Translations under genes and position numbers: made by a program
Assembly (NCBI RefSeq): GCF_014651015.1
Contig: NZ_BMWB01000019.1
Span: 1 to 64,000, forward strand
DNA from: Streptomyces xantholiticus
GTDB taxonomy: Bacteria; Actinomycetota; Actinomycetes; Streptomycetales; Streptomycetaceae
Direction: 5' to 3'
DNA: 64,000 nucleotides
Part shown: positions 15,952 to 25,181 of the stretch, in pieces
How positions within the stretch are numbered: position 1 is the stretch's first letter
Layout: every line of letters begins with the position of its first letter
Notes under the pieces: generated by a model
Told to the model about the DNA's origin: nothing
Databases searched by the model: none
Seen by the model: only the letters and a program-made list of their open reading frames with translations

Positions 15952-17820
15952 CTAGCGAAGCTCGTCAGGACACGGGGTTCCGCGCGGAAGTTGATAAGGC
16001 GCCGCGAGCCGGTAGGTGCCCGGCCGCGGGGCGAGGAGCTCGGTCCACTCGTCACCCTCCGAGTCCTCCTCCGCCTTCAGAAGACAGCCGTTCGGATTGA
16101 CGTAGTCCTTCGGCCCGTCGTCCTTTGCCGCCTGCGACTCCGGTGTCTCGTACGGACCCTCGACGCCCTCGCCCTCCCCGTCGACGAGGCTGAGCCACGG
16201 CGAGTACGGGACGCGGATCAGCACCCGGCCCGCGTTCTGCACATGGATGGTCAGCTCCCCCGCGCCGGCACGGTCCACGGTCGCCGGAGGCTCCGCCATC
16301 GGCGTCGGGTCCTTCACCGCGAACAGCTGCCAGTTGGCGTCGCCCCAGATCCGGGTCAGATAGGGCTGGCCCGCCTGTACGAGGTCCGCCTCCAGCACGG
16401 CGCCGCTGGAATCGGGCGCTCCCTTCGGCAGCACCACGTAGTGGACGGCCCAGCGGTGCAGCCAGGCGTGGTAGCTCGCGGAGGTGAGGGGGTTCTCCTC
16501 GTCGTAGAAGATCGGGTTGCGCTTCATGTCGGCCTGGCGGTTCCAGCCGCGGGCCAGGTTGACGTACGGCGCGAGTGCCGACGCCTCGCGGTGGCTGCTG
16601 GCCGGGACGACCTCGACCCGGCCCCGCTCGGCGTCCACCTGCTGGAGCCGGTCGACCAGCGGCGCGAGTTCGCGGTTCCACGACGCCGTCGGGGCGGTAC
16701 GGGCGATGTCGTCCACCCCCTTGTAGCCGATCCATGCGTTCAGGCCGATGACCGCGAGCACGACGGCGTACCACTTCCGCGAACGCGGCACCGTGTACGG
16801 CAGGACGGCGAGCAGCACCACACCGGCGAAGAGCATCGGCAGCCGTGACACGTTCGACCCGATCTGGGAGTCGATCGCCCACGTCAGCAGGGTGCCGATC
16901 GCGTACACCGCGGCGCCGGTGCGCACCGTGCGCCAGTTCTTCGGTACGAGGACGAAGACGAGGACCCCGTAGAGGAACGGCAGCGAGGTCGACGGGAGCG
17001 ACATGGGCTGGGTGCCGGAGAACGGGAACAGCCAGGCGGACAGCGCCACCACCAGGGCCGGCGTGAGGCCGACCGCATACGCACCGGGCCGCCGGCCGTT
17101 GAGGAACAGCGCGGCGGCGACGACCCCGAGGAACAGTCCCGCGACCGGGCTGGCGGCGGTGGCGAGTCCCGCGAGCGGCGCGGCGACGGCCGCCTTCGCC
17201 CAACGGTTGTGACGCCAGCGGTGCGGCCAGCAGAAGACGGCGCCGACCGCGCCGAGCGCGAACATCATGCCGAGGCCGAAGGTGACGCGGCCGGACAGCG
17301 CGTTGCACAGGAACGCGAAGACGCCCACGAGCGAACAGGCCACGGGATTGCGCACGGCACGGACCCGCACCAGCATCAACGCGGTCAGGGCTGCCGACAC
17401 GGTGCCCGCGAGCATCATGGTCGTCCGCACGCCGATCAGTGACATCACGTACGGGGAGACCACGCTGTACGAGACGGGGTGCATCCCGCCGTACCAGGCG
17501 AGGTTGTACGCCGAGTCGGGGTGGCGGCCGACGAACTCGGCCCAGGCGTCCTGGGCCGCGATGTCGCCGCCGCTGTTTGCGAAGAAGAAGAACCAGAGGA
17601 GGTGCACGAAGGCGGCGACGGCCGTCGCGAGGGCGACAGGATGGCGGACGAGGCGGGCGCGGACCGCCGTGAGAGGGGGGGTGGGGGTGGCGGCCGGGTC
17701 CGGCGAGGGGCCCGGAGGGGGCGACGGGCGCTCGGCGAGCGGTATTCGCGGGCCCATGCCTTCGGTGCCGCCGTTGGTGGTGCTGCTGCCGTCCACCCGT
17801 GTCGGCTCAGCGGTGGTCAC
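15952..17820 (-). CDS. Large polytopic membrane protein with extracellular C-terminal domain
   Basis: This 622-aa protein has a disordered Pro/Ser-rich start, then about 10-12 hydrophobic segments from residue about 62 to 370 (for example ATAVAAFVHLLWFFFFANSG and VVLLAVLPYTVPRS), and a soluble C-terminal part with Cys near the end. The layout, with a D-A-W-A-E-F loop after helix 1, is reminiscent of GT-C type or MFS-labelled actinobacterial membrane proteins, but no catalytic motif can be named with confidence. GTG 17820 is preceded by GGGGAGAG. It follows the D-Ala-D-Ala carboxypeptidase gene at a distance of about 160 bp on the same strand, suggesting a cell-envelope role. Confidence 0.75.
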   Translation of the reverse strand: MTTAEPTRVDGSSTTNGGTEGMGPRIPLAERPSPPPGPSPDPAATPTPPLTAVRARLVRHPVALATAVAAFVHLLWFFFFANSGGDIAAQDAWAEFVGRHPDSAYNLAWYGGMHPVSYSVVSPYVMSLIGVRTTMMLAGTVSAALTALMLVRVRAVRNPVACSLVGVFAFLCNALSGRVTFGLGMMFALGAVGAVFCWPHRWRHNRWAKAAVAAPLAGLATAASPVAGLFLGVVAAALFLNGRRPGAYAVGLTPALVVALSAWLFPFSGTQPMSLPSTSLPFLYGVLVFVLVPKNWRTVRTGAAVYAIGTLLTWAIDSQIGSNVSRLPMLFAGVVLLAVLPYTVPRSRKWYAVVLAVIGLNAWIGYKGVDDIARTAPTASWNRELAPLVDRLQQVDAERGRVEVVPASSHREASALAPYVNLARGWNRQADMKRNPIFYDEENPLTSASYHAWLHRWAVHYVVLPKGAPDSSGAVLEADLVQAGQPYLTRIWGDANWQLFAVKDPTPMAEPPATVDRAGAGELTIHVQNAGRVLIRVPYSPWLSLVDGEGEGVEGPYETPESQAAKDDGPKDYVNPNGCLLKAEEDSEGDEWTELLAPRPGTYRLAAPYQLPRGTPCPDELR

Positions 17821-17981
17821 TGCGGCTCTCCCCGTCCTGTTCCAGCCCTCTGCCGTCGTCCCCCGGCCCGGGCGCGCCCGTGAGCTCCCCGTTCACGTTC
17901 AAGACGCCGTCCCGGCGCCCCGAGTTGCCCGGGGACGCCAGCACGCGGGCGTCCCGGCCTCCCGGGACGCCCGTGCGCCGG

Positions 17982-20609
17982 TCAGCCGAGACGGGTCAGC
18001 TTTGCCCCGACGCCCGGCTCCGCGAGGTCCTTCTCCAGGGCGACGGGTGCGCTGACCTTGCCGGCGCCCTCGCCGACGGACACCTGGCCGACGACCGTGC
18101 CCGCCTTCGCCGAGTGCGGGATCGCGTCACCGTTCTCGGCGATCTCGATCTTCACGTCGAGGCCGGCGAAGCCTACGGCTTTCAGGTCCTTGGTGGCGAC
18201 GACCGGGGTGCGCCCGCCGAGGCCGTCGTCGACATGACCGACGACATCACCCTTCTTGACGACCGTTGTGGAGGTGACGGCCTCCTGGGCCGGCGGGATC
18301 AGGGCGATGCTGTAGTCGATCGCCTTCTCCAGCTTCTGCCATAGCTGGGGAGCGTCCTGCGCGCCCATCACTATCCCGACGATGCGGCGGATCTCGCCGT
18401 CGACGACGGCGTTGGCGGACCAGAGCAGGTTGCCGCCGGCCGGAGTGGACGAGCCGGTCTTGATGCCGCCGACGCCCTCCATCAGAAGGGCACGGTCGTT
18501 GTTGTTGCGGATCTGTCCGTCGATGCCCGGGATCTCGACGAGCGTCATGTTGACGATCTCCCGGAACACGTCGTTCTCCATGACCGCCTTGCCCAGCTTG
18601 ATCTGGTCCAGCGGCGTGGAGACGGTGCTCGACTTGAGACCGCTCGGGTCGGTGTAGGTGCTGTTGGTCATCCCGAGTTCCTTGGCCGCGTCGTTCATCT
18701 TCTTGACGAACGCCTCCTCGGAGCCCGCGTCCCAGCGGGCCAGCAGACGGGCCGCGTTGTTCCCCGAGGGGATCATCAGCAGCTGCAGCATCTGCTTCTC
18801 GGTGAACTTCTGGCCCTCTCTGATCGGAGCCGTCGACTCGCTCTTCGCCTTCGACTCCTCCTCGGCCTTCTTGTCGACGGTGATCGACGGACCGACCTGG
18901 TTGCCCTTGAGCGGGTGGTCCCTGAGGATCACGTACGCCGTCATCGTCTTGGCGACGCTCGCGATGGGAGCGGGCTTCTGGGCGCCGTAGGTACCGAGGC
19001 TGCCGACGCCGACGACCTCGGCCGCGCCCTGGCCCTCGGCGGGCCACGGCAGTTCGAGCTTGCCGCCCTCGAAGGTGTACGTCTCCTCGGCGGTCAGCGC
19101 GAGGGTGGGGTCCGGCAGCGGGCGCACGAGCTGTACGACCGCAAAGACGATCATCAGGAGCAGGACCAGCGGCGTCCAGATCTTGATCCGCCGCACGACC
19201 GTGCGGACCGGCGTCTCTGGCGGCGGCGGAGTGTTCGTCAGCTCGGCGAGCAGGTCGAGCGGCGGCAGCGGGGGCATCGGCTGCTGCCGCGTCCGCTCGG
19301 CCTCGCCGAGGGAGGCCGGGGGCTGCTCGGCGGGCACGCCGGTGCCGACGGGCGCAGTGGGTGCTGCGGGTGTCGCGGGTGTCGTGGGTGTTGCGGGTTT
19401 GGCCGGTGCGGGTCGCACGTCGTCACGGCGCAGGGGCACGAAGGTACTGGTGCGCTCGGCGTCGCTCTCCGGCTCCGGCTCCTGCTCCGGCTCCGGCCGC
19501 GACGCCGGCTTGGCCGCGGGCTTCGGGAGCGAGGGCAGCTTGAGCGCGGTGGTGGGCTGGTCCATGGGCGGCCGCCGCAGCGCCTTGAACATCGTCGTCG
19601 GCTGGTCGACACCACCTTCGCTCTTTGCACCCGCACCGGACGATGCCCCCGCACCGCTCTTCGCGGTCGTGGCGGCGGACCGCTCCGCACCCTCAGGCGC
19701 GTCCGCCCCGGCCTCGGCGCAGCGGTCCGCTCCGGGCCCGTCCGCGCAGTCCGCGGCACCGGCCGGCTTACGGACGACCGAGAGGGTCATGGTGCCCTCA
19801 CGGGCCGGGGCTGCCTCCCTCGCGCCCGAGTCGCCCGCAGGGGCCCGTTGACCGGCTTCGTCCGACCGGCCCGCGGGGCCGCCCTCCGGGGACGGGTCCG
19901 CGGCGTCGGCCGGCTTCACGGCGGACGTCGCGTCCGCGGGCGGGACGGCCTCGGCGGAGAGTTCCGCGGAGTCCCTCGCGTCTGCGCCGGACCCGCCGGA
20001 GGAGTCACCGTCGTCCGTTGCATCCACATCCACGTCGGCGTCCGCCGGACGCCGACGTGGACCGGAGTCGTCCGGCTCGTTCCCATGCGCGTCCGCCGCG
20101 CCCTCGGCACCGTCGCCGTCGGCCGCGGCGCCGGCCGGCTCGTCGGCGGCGGAGCCGCCTGCCTCGCTCCCGGTGGCCGAGTCGTGTTCAGAGGGCCGGT
20201 CCGCGGCCCTCGACGCACCCGAGGCCGCCCCCTGGGCGGCCCCCGCGCCGTCCGCGCCCAGGTCCGCGTCGGCCGCCTCACCGGCGGCGGAGCCGCCGGT
20301 ACTACCCGCCGCGTCGGCCGGGTCGGGGGCCGGCGCCTGCGACGGCGACGCGGCAGAGCCGGCTTCGCCGTCCGGCGCGTCGTCCGCCGTCGCCACCCAG
20401 GCCGCAACCGCCGCGCGCAGGCGCGCGTCATTGGGCGTGGCGGAGGGGTCCTCGGGGCTGTCGTCCGTCGACGACGAGGAGGTGTCATGGTCCGAGCCGG
20501 GCTCGTGCGCGGCCTGGCGGAACACCGAGAGACGCGGGTCGCGCTCCTCCTGAGTCGTCTCCCCCGACGACTTCCGCTGCTCCGACCTGTCGGGGGACTC
20601 GCCCGCCAC
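17982..20609 (-). CDS. D-alanyl-D-alanine carboxypeptidase with a long disordered cytoplasmic N-terminus
   Basis: This is an 875-aa protein from GTG 20609, which has GGAGGAGG just upstream. Residues 1 to about 460 are low complexity, dominated by Ala, Asp, Glu, Ser, Gly and Pro. One membrane helix follows (KIWTPLVLLLMIVFAVVQLV, about 475-495), then a serine-type penicillin-binding domain with SVAK (Ser551), SGN (Ser615) and KTG (Lys717), and a C-terminal beta domain. It trims the pentapeptide of peptidoglycan outside the membrane. Usual DacA-type enzymes are about 400 aa, so half of this protein is the cytoplasmic extension, perhaps for regulation or partner binding. It resembles S. coelicolor SCO4439 by position. 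Confidence 0.9.
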   Translation of the reverse strand: MAGESPDRSEQRKSSGETTQEERDPRLSVFRQAAHEPGSDHDTSSSSTDDSPEDPSATPNDARLRAAVAAWVATADDAPDGEAGSAASPSQAPAPDPADAAGSTGGSAAGEAADADLGADGAGAAQGAASGASRAADRPSEHDSATGSEAGGSAADEPAGAAADGDGAEGAADAHGNEPDDSGPRRRPADADVDVDATDDGDSSGGSGADARDSAELSAEAVPPADATSAVKPADAADPSPEGGPAGRSDEAGQRAPAGDSGAREAAPAREGTMTLSVVRKPAGAADCADGPGADRCAEAGADAPEGAERSAATTAKSGAGASSGAGAKSEGGVDQPTTMFKALRRPPMDQPTTALKLPSLPKPAAKPASRPEPEQEPEPESDAERTSTFVPLRRDDVRPAPAKPATPTTPATPAAPTAPVGTGVPAEQPPASLGEAERTRQQPMPPLPPLDLLAELTNTPPPPETPVRTVVRRIKIWTPLVLLLMIVFAVVQLVRPLPDPTLALTAEETYTFEGGKLELPWPAEGQGAAEVVGVGSLGTYGAQKPAPIASVAKTMTAYVILRDHPLKGNQVGPSITVDKKAEEESKAKSESTAPIREGQKFTEKQMLQLLMIPSGNNAARLLARWDAGSEEAFVKKMNDAAKELGMTNSTYTDPSGLKSSTVSTPLDQIKLGKAVMENDVFREIVNMTLVEIPGIDGQIRNNNDRALLMEGVGGIKTGSSTPAGGNLLWSANAVVDGEIRRIVGIVMGAQDAPQLWQKLEKAIDYSIALIPPAQEAVTSTTVVKKGDVVGHVDDGLGGRTPVVATKDLKAVGFAGLDVKIEIAENGDAIPHSAKAGTVVGQVSVGEGAGKVSAPVALEKDLAEPGVGAKLTRLG

Positions 20610-20850
20610 CGTGCCTCCTCCATGAGTCATCTGCCACGCGCCATGCGTATGTCTTCACGAACGCCGAGAACCGGCGGCCAGCCGCCGGCCCTCATGTCCG
20701 AACCATCTACCAGTGTCCCGTGTGAGCGCTTGGCTCCCGTGCTAGACGAGAACGACATAGTTATCGGTTCCCTAACAAAGCACCCAGGCGCTCTCGACAG
20801 ACCAATGTGAGAGGGGTCACCCTGTCATTCATCCACGCGGGGAGGCATGG

Positions 20851-21582
20851 ATGGGCAGGAGCCGCAGAACAATTCCGGAGGAGCTTCTGCTGCTCGCTCT
20901 GGACCCGGCAACGGGTACCACAGCGCAGCCGCAGTCGCTCGACCTCGGCCTGGCCGGGGCACAGCTAGTAGAGCTGGCTCTGGCAGGACGGATAGCCCCA
21001 GACGGGGATCGTATCGCCGTGGTGATGCCACGGCCGACAGGAGATCCGACTTTGGACTCCGCACTGGAGTTGCTGCGCAGACGCGGCAGTCCGGTCCGGG
21101 CCGTCCACTGGATCGGCGGGCCCCGGCTGGGGCTGCGCCAGATTTACCTCTCGCATCTGGAGCGGTGCGGCATGGTGCATGCCGTGGCGGGCCAGATGTG
21201 CGGAGTGCTGCCGACGACTCGCTACCAGGCGACGGACACGGCCATCAGCCGGGACATCAGGGCCCGGCTGGACAGTGCGATCCGCACCGGCGTACCGCCG
21301 GACCCGCGGACCGCGGCGCTCGCCGCGCTGGCCCACGCGGTCGGACTCGGCAAGCACCTGTACCCGGGCAACGAAGGGCGTTCCTCGCGGTCCCGCCTGC
21401 GGGACCTCATCAGGCACGACCCGATGGGCGGCCTCGTCGCGCACGCGGTGATGGACGTCCAGAACGGTGCGGCCGCCCAGCCGCGCCGTAACCAGGCAGC
21501 GACCGCGGGCGGCCGCCAGCCGGGTCCCGTGCCGATGCAGCCGCGCCGCGGCAGCATGGCCGCACGCGTCGCCGCGCACTGA
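20851..21582 (+). CDS. GPP34/GOLPH3-family phosphoprotein
   Basis: This 243-aa protein begins RTIPEELLLLALDPATG and contains LDLGLAGAQLVELALAGRI, the hallmark start of the GOLPH3/GPP34 family, then YLSHLERCGMVHA and a helical C-terminus with LAALAHAVGLGKHLYPG. Eukaryotic members bind phosphoinositides at the Golgi; the bacterial members are widespread in actinomycetes and functionally undefined. ATG 20851 has GGGAGG upstream. It is divergent from the carboxypeptidase gene and is followed by a strong hairpin. Confidence 0.88.
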   Translation: MGRSRRTIPEELLLLALDPATGTTAQPQSLDLGLAGAQLVELALAGRIAPDGDRIAVVMPRPTGDPTLDSALELLRRRGSPVRAVHWIGGPRLGLRQIYLSHLERCGMVHAVAGQMCGVLPTTRYQATDTAISRDIRARLDSAIRTGVPPDPRTAALAALAHAVGLGKHLYPGNEGRSSRSRLRDLIRHDPMGGLVAHAVMDVQNGAAAQPRRNQAATAGGRQPGPVPMQPRRGSMAARVAAH

Positions 21583-21670
21583 GCGCGGTTCGCACAGCAC
21601 CGCCGCACCACCGCACCGCCGAACACCCCACCGGGGACCTCGCACCGTCTAAGGTCCGGGAGCCGCACAG

Positions 21671-21708
21671 GAACGCGCGGGGCAGCCACGCCGCTGCCCC
21701 GCGCGTTC
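21671..21708 (+). terminator. 16-bp hairpin terminator after the GPP34 gene
   Basis: GAACGCGCGGGGCAGC (21671-21686) pairs perfectly with 21693-21708 across a 6-nt loop. It lies 88 bp after the GPP34 stop and before the XRE regulator. Confidence 0.75.
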
Positions 21709-21857
21709 GCGTATGCAGTCACAGCCGTGCAGCGGCAACCTGCGGCGAGCGCCGCCACGTTCGCGTGTGTGGCCATTTCGCAGCGCGACGAGCACCATTG
21801 GTGGCAATCTGCTCAGCAGTAGATACGCACAGCTACCCAGCCGGAGGTGCAGTTTCC

Positions 21858-22727
21858 GTGGCGTCCAACGTCAACCCCACCGTCAGGAGACGCCGATTGG
21901 GGCAGGAGCTGCGTCGGCTCCGAGAGATGAAAGGCATGACGGCCGAGGAGGTGGCGGAGCGCCTACTGGTCTCCCAGTCCAAGATCAGCCGTCTGGAGAA
22001 CGGCCGCCGCTCCATCAGCCAGCGCGATGTCCGCGACCTGTGCGGGGTGTACGAGGTCGAGGACCACCGCATCGTCGATTCGCTGATGCAGATGGCCAAG
22101 GACTCCCGCCAGCAGGGCTGGTGGCACGCCTTCGGCGACATCCCGTACAGCGTATACATCGGCCTGGAGACCGACGCCGCCAGCCTGCGGGTGTACGAGC
22201 CGCAGGTCGTGCCGGGTCTGCTGCAGACGCGGCAGTACGCGGAGGCGCTGATCGCCGGTGCGCTGCCCGAGAGCGGGACGACCGACATCGAGAAGCGCGT
22301 CAGTGTGCGACTGCGCCGCCAGGAGCGGATCAGGGAATGCGAGCACCCGCTGCGTCTGTGGGTGGTGATCGACGAGGCGGCGCTCCGGCGGGAGGTCGGC
22401 GGGAAGCAGCTGATGCGCGAGCAGCTCGAGCATCTGGTGGAGCTGTCGCACGAGCCCCATGTCACTGTGCAGGTACTGCCGTTCGACATGGGCGCGCACC
22501 CGGGCATCAACGGGCAGTACGCGATCCTCGAGTTCCCCGACGCCTCTGACTCGAGCGTCGTCTACATCGAGGGCGTGACCAGCGACCTGTATCTGGAGAA
22601 GGCCAACGACGTCCAGAAGTACAGCGTCATGTACGAGCATCTGCGCGCGCAGGCACTGAACGTCGACCAGACCCGCCAGTTCATCGCCGACATCGCCAAG
22701 ACGTACGCCCAGGGAGACCGGGCCTGA
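21858..22727 (+). CDS. XRE-family regulator with DUF5753 domain
   Basis: This 289-aa protein begins at GTG 21858 with GGAGGT upstream. The N-terminal helix-turn-helix is clear (LGQELRRLREMKGMTAEEVA, then LLVSQSKISRLENGRRSIS). The rest is the DUF5753 sensor-like domain (QVVPGLLQTRQYAEALI, VVIDEAALRREVGG, VQVLPFDMGAHPG). In Streptomyces such proteins pair with a small DUF397 protein encoded next door and influence development or antibiotic production, WhiJ being the best-known example. The DUF397 partner is 171 bp downstream. Confidence 0.9.
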   Translation: MASNVNPTVRRRRLGQELRRLREMKGMTAEEVAERLLVSQSKISRLENGRRSISQRDVRDLCGVYEVEDHRIVDSLMQMAKDSRQQGWWHAFGDIPYSVYIGLETDAASLRVYEPQVVPGLLQTRQYAEALIAGALPESGTTDIEKRVSVRLRRQERIRECEHPLRLWVVIDEAALRREVGGKQLMREQLEHLVELSHEPHVTVQVLPFDMGAHPGINGQYAILEFPDASDSSVVYIEGVTSDLYLEKANDVQKYSVMYEHLRAQALNVDQTRQFIADIAKTYAQGDRA

Positions 22728-22898
22728 CGGAAGAGGCGGAACGATACACCAGAGCCACAGTGCGACGGAAGAGTCGCATGGAATATGCCATCCGGTCGAG
22801 TGAACGCCCGCCTCACCCCCCGCGCTCGGCGAGTAGCGTCGATCACGCCAGCAACAACGTTGGCTGGAATCACACCACTTGCCAAAAGCGGAGCGAAC

Positions 22899-23108
22899 AT
22901 GGCAATCCTTCAGGGCGCGACGGAGACCTGGACGAAGTCCTCGTACTCCACCGGAAACGGCGCATGCATCGAGGTCAGGTCCCCGGTCGTCCAGGCGGTT
23001 TCCGTCCGGGACTCGAAAGTCCCCGCAGGCCCGACGATCAGCTTCGTCCCCGATTCGTGGAACGCCTTCGTGAACGAAGTGGGCGACGGCGCGTTCGACC
23101 TCGGCTGA
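22899..23108 (+). CDS. DUF397 protein (partner of the XRE regulator)
   Basis: This 69-aa protein carries the DUF397 pattern: WTKSSYSTGNGACIEVRSP, then VSVRDSKVPAGPTISFVP and WNAFV near the end. Such proteins work with XRE/DUF5753 regulators, possibly as antagonists in a toxin-antitoxin-like arrangement; the exact mechanism is debated. ATG 22899 has GGAG at short spacing. Confidence 0.85.
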   Translation: MAILQGATETWTKSSYSTGNGACIEVRSPVVQAVSVRDSKVPAGPTISFVPDSWNAFVNEVGDGAFDLG

Positions 23109-23279
23109 GCGCGTCACCGCCCGCAGCACGAACGACGACACCCCGGATCCACCGACACGAGGACTCGAGCACTCGAGCGCCTCACTGCACCAAGACAATA
23201 CCGAGAGCCCTCTCGACTGGTCCGCCGTCCCGGCCGAGGGGGCTCGGCTCAACCCCCGGACCGGGGCCGTCGGCCCGGC

Positions 23280-24119
23280 TCACCGCAACCGGTCGACATA
23301 GCGGTCCGTCCCGGGCACGGTCGGCACGAACGGCGCCACCAGCTCCACCCTCCCCAGCCCCGACTCCGCCACGGCCGTGTCCAGTCCGGTGAAGCCGTCC
23401 TCCCATCGGTCCCTCGGATCCTGCTCGAGGAACCACAGCAGCGTCAGCCGGGTGTCCACGCCCTCCACCTGCTGCACATACGTCATCCGGTCGCCCGGCA
23501 GCGGCGTCGGCCGAAAGACCGTCACCATCGCCGCGCACGAGCCCGCGAGCCTCCCGGGCAAGTGCTTCGCCCGCAACCACTTGAGCAGCTGAGCCCGCTG
23601 CGCGGGCCCGTCGGCGTCGATGACCTGCACGACCAGGCCCGCGTACGGATGGTCCAGCGCGTGGTGGTCGCGCGGCCCGGCCGCGCCGTCGCGGTACACG
23701 GTCGCCTCATGGTCCTGGAAGGCCGTGAACACGTGCGTGCGCCGCTGATGGACGCGACCGTCGCGGCCCAGCCGCTTGTTGATGGCGACCGTCCACTTCA
23801 TGTGGTCGTCGTAGCGGCCCTCTGTGATCCAGTACGTCGAGATGTAGCAGCCGGCGGTCACCGGCTGTGCCACCGCGGACTTCTCCGGGTACCGCAGCAG
23901 TTGGAGGTCCCTGGTGGCCACCCAGCGGCGGCCCGCGTAGATCCAGGGCATCGCCATCGCGCCCGCGTAGTAGTGGTCGTCCTCGTACCAGCGGTTGTAC
24001 GCGTGCTCCTGCCCCGGATGCGGCTCCACCATCGTGATCAGGGCATGGCCGGGGCGAACCCCGTACGGGCCGACGGCCGCCAGCTCGGCGTACACCTCGC
24101 TGCGCGTGTCCTCGCTCAC
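23280..24119 (-). CDS. Uncharacterised protein, possible duplicated EthD-like ferredoxin fold
   Basis: This 279-aa protein starts at GTG 24119 (AAGGGGAGC upstream). The N-terminal half has PHPGQEHAYNRWYEDDHYYAG then PWIYAGRRWVA, a pattern like dimeric alpha/beta-barrel EthD-type proteins (N-x-W-Y-D-x-x-H); the second half ends VEGVDTRLTLLWFLEQDP. I cannot name a reaction. It is divergent from the SDR gene, and the CTGACG-N3-CGTCAG operator lies between them, so both genes are probably controlled together within the catabolic regulon. Confidence 0.6.
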   Translation of the reverse strand: MSEDTRSEVYAELAAVGPYGVRPGHALITMVEPHPGQEHAYNRWYEDDHYYAGAMAMPWIYAGRRWVATRDLQLLRYPEKSAVAQPVTAGCYISTYWITEGRYDDHMKWTVAINKRLGRDGRVHQRRTHVFTAFQDHEATVYRDGAAGPRDHHALDHPYAGLVVQVIDADGPAQRAQLLKWLRAKHLPGRLAGSCAAMVTVFRPTPLPGDRMTYVQQVEGVDTRLTLLWFLEQDPRDRWEDGFTGLDTAVAESGLGRVELVAPFVPTVPGTDRYVDRLR

Positions 24120-24157
24120 CGGTGCTCCCCTTCCCTCCCGTGCCGGACGGACCTACC

Positions 24158-24172
24158 CTGACGCTCCGTCAG
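24158..24172. promoter_or_regulatory. Palindromic operator CTGACG-CTC-CGTCAG
   Basis: A perfect 6-3-6 palindrome between the divergent genes at 24119 and 24202. The same half-sites recur at 52713, 52775, 54491, 57603 and 63869, each in front of a catabolic gene or operon. The size and symmetry suit a TetR-family dimer. Confidence 0.7.
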
Positions 24173-24201
24173 ACAATCCGCCAGCCTCGGGAGGCGCCGG
24201 G

Positions 24202-24984
24202 ATGCTGCTTCGGGACAAGACAGTCATCGTGTCCGGCGTCGGCGCCGGGCTCGGACACCAGGTCGCGGCAGCGGTCGTCGCGGACGGGGGCAACGCCGTC
24301 CTCGGTGCGCGCACGGAGGCGAACCTGGCCAAGTCGGCCGACGGGATCGACCCGGGCGGCACACGCACCGCTCACCGGGCCACCGACATCACCGACGAGG
24401 CGCAGTGCGGGGCCCTGGCCGCGCTCGCGCTGGAACGTTTCGGGCGGATCGACGCGGTGGTGCACGTCGCCGCGTGGGACAGCTGCTTCGGCGGCCTCCA
24501 GGACTCGGACTTCGATACCTGGCGGGGCGTCCTGGACGTCAATCTGCTCGGCACACTGCGGATGACCCGTGCCTGCCTGCCCGGCCTCAAGGAGAACGGC
24601 GGCTCCATCGTGTTCATCGGCACACAGTCGGCGGTGGCCGCGCCCTCACAGGTGCGGCAGGCGGCGTACGCGGCGTCCAAGGGCGCGCTCACCTCCGCGA
24701 TGTACTCCCTGGCGCGCGAGCTCGGCCCCGACCGGATCCGGGTGAACACGGTGCTGCCCGGCTGGATGTGGGGGCCGCCGGTGCAGGCGTACGTCCGGTT
24801 GACCGCCCGCACCGAAGGGGCTCCTGAGGACGAGGTGCTCGGGCGCCTCACCGAGCGGATGGCGCTGCCGGAACTGGCCACGGACCGGGACGTGGCCGAG
24901 GCGGCGGTGTTCCTGGCGTCCGACCGCGCCCGCTCGATCACGGGCCAGTCGCTGCTCGTCAACGCGGGCGAACTGATGAGGTGA
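24202..24984 (+). CDS. SDR-family NAD(P)-dependent oxidoreductase
   Basis: This 260-aa classical short-chain dehydrogenase has the cofactor loop VIVSGVGAGLG, VHVAAWDS in place of the usual NNAG, an active-site serine in FIGTQSAVA, and the catalytic YAASK followed by the helix SLARELGPDRIRVNTVLPGW. The end SITGQSLLVNAGELMR is typical. ATG 24202 has GGGAGG upstream. It is expected to oxidise or reduce a hydroxyl/keto group of an unknown lipid-like substrate. The operator 30 bp upstream ties it to the other sites near the right end of the window. Confidence 0.88.
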   Translation: MLLRDKTVIVSGVGAGLGHQVAAAVVADGGNAVLGARTEANLAKSADGIDPGGTRTAHRATDITDEAQCGALAALALERFGRIDAVVHVAAWDSCFGGLQDSDFDTWRGVLDVNLLGTLRMTRACLPGLKENGGSIVFIGTQSAVAAPSQVRQAAYAASKGALTSAMYSLARELGPDRIRVNTVLPGWMWGPPVQAYVRLTARTEGAPEDEVLGRLTERMALPELATDRDVAEAAVFLASDRARSITGQSLLVNAGELMR

Positions 24985-25015
24985 AAGGGGGCTTCCCGGC
25001 GCAGGCGCGGCGGGG

Positions 25016-25040
25016 CCGCACCGGCACACTTCCGGTGCGG
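25016..25040 (+). terminator. Hairpin after the SDR gene
   Basis: CCGCACCGG and its complement CCGGTGCGG flank a 7-nt loop, 31 bp after the SDR stop and before a convergent gene. Confidence 0.5.
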
Positions 25041-25181
25041 GACGAGTTCCTGGCGAAGATCAACGACGACGCGGGTGGCGCGGTGGCGCGGGCTCGGTGG
25101 CCTGGTCCCGGCCCCTCCCCGCGCGAGGCCGCGGGCAGCCGACGCGTGCTCCGGTGCGGGCGTCCGACCGTCAGCAGCTCG

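Noticed and set aside
20750..20790. GGAACC-containing sequence upstream of the carboxypeptidase as a sigma-E type promoter
   Set aside because: The -35 part fits, but I could not find a matching -10 at the required spacing.
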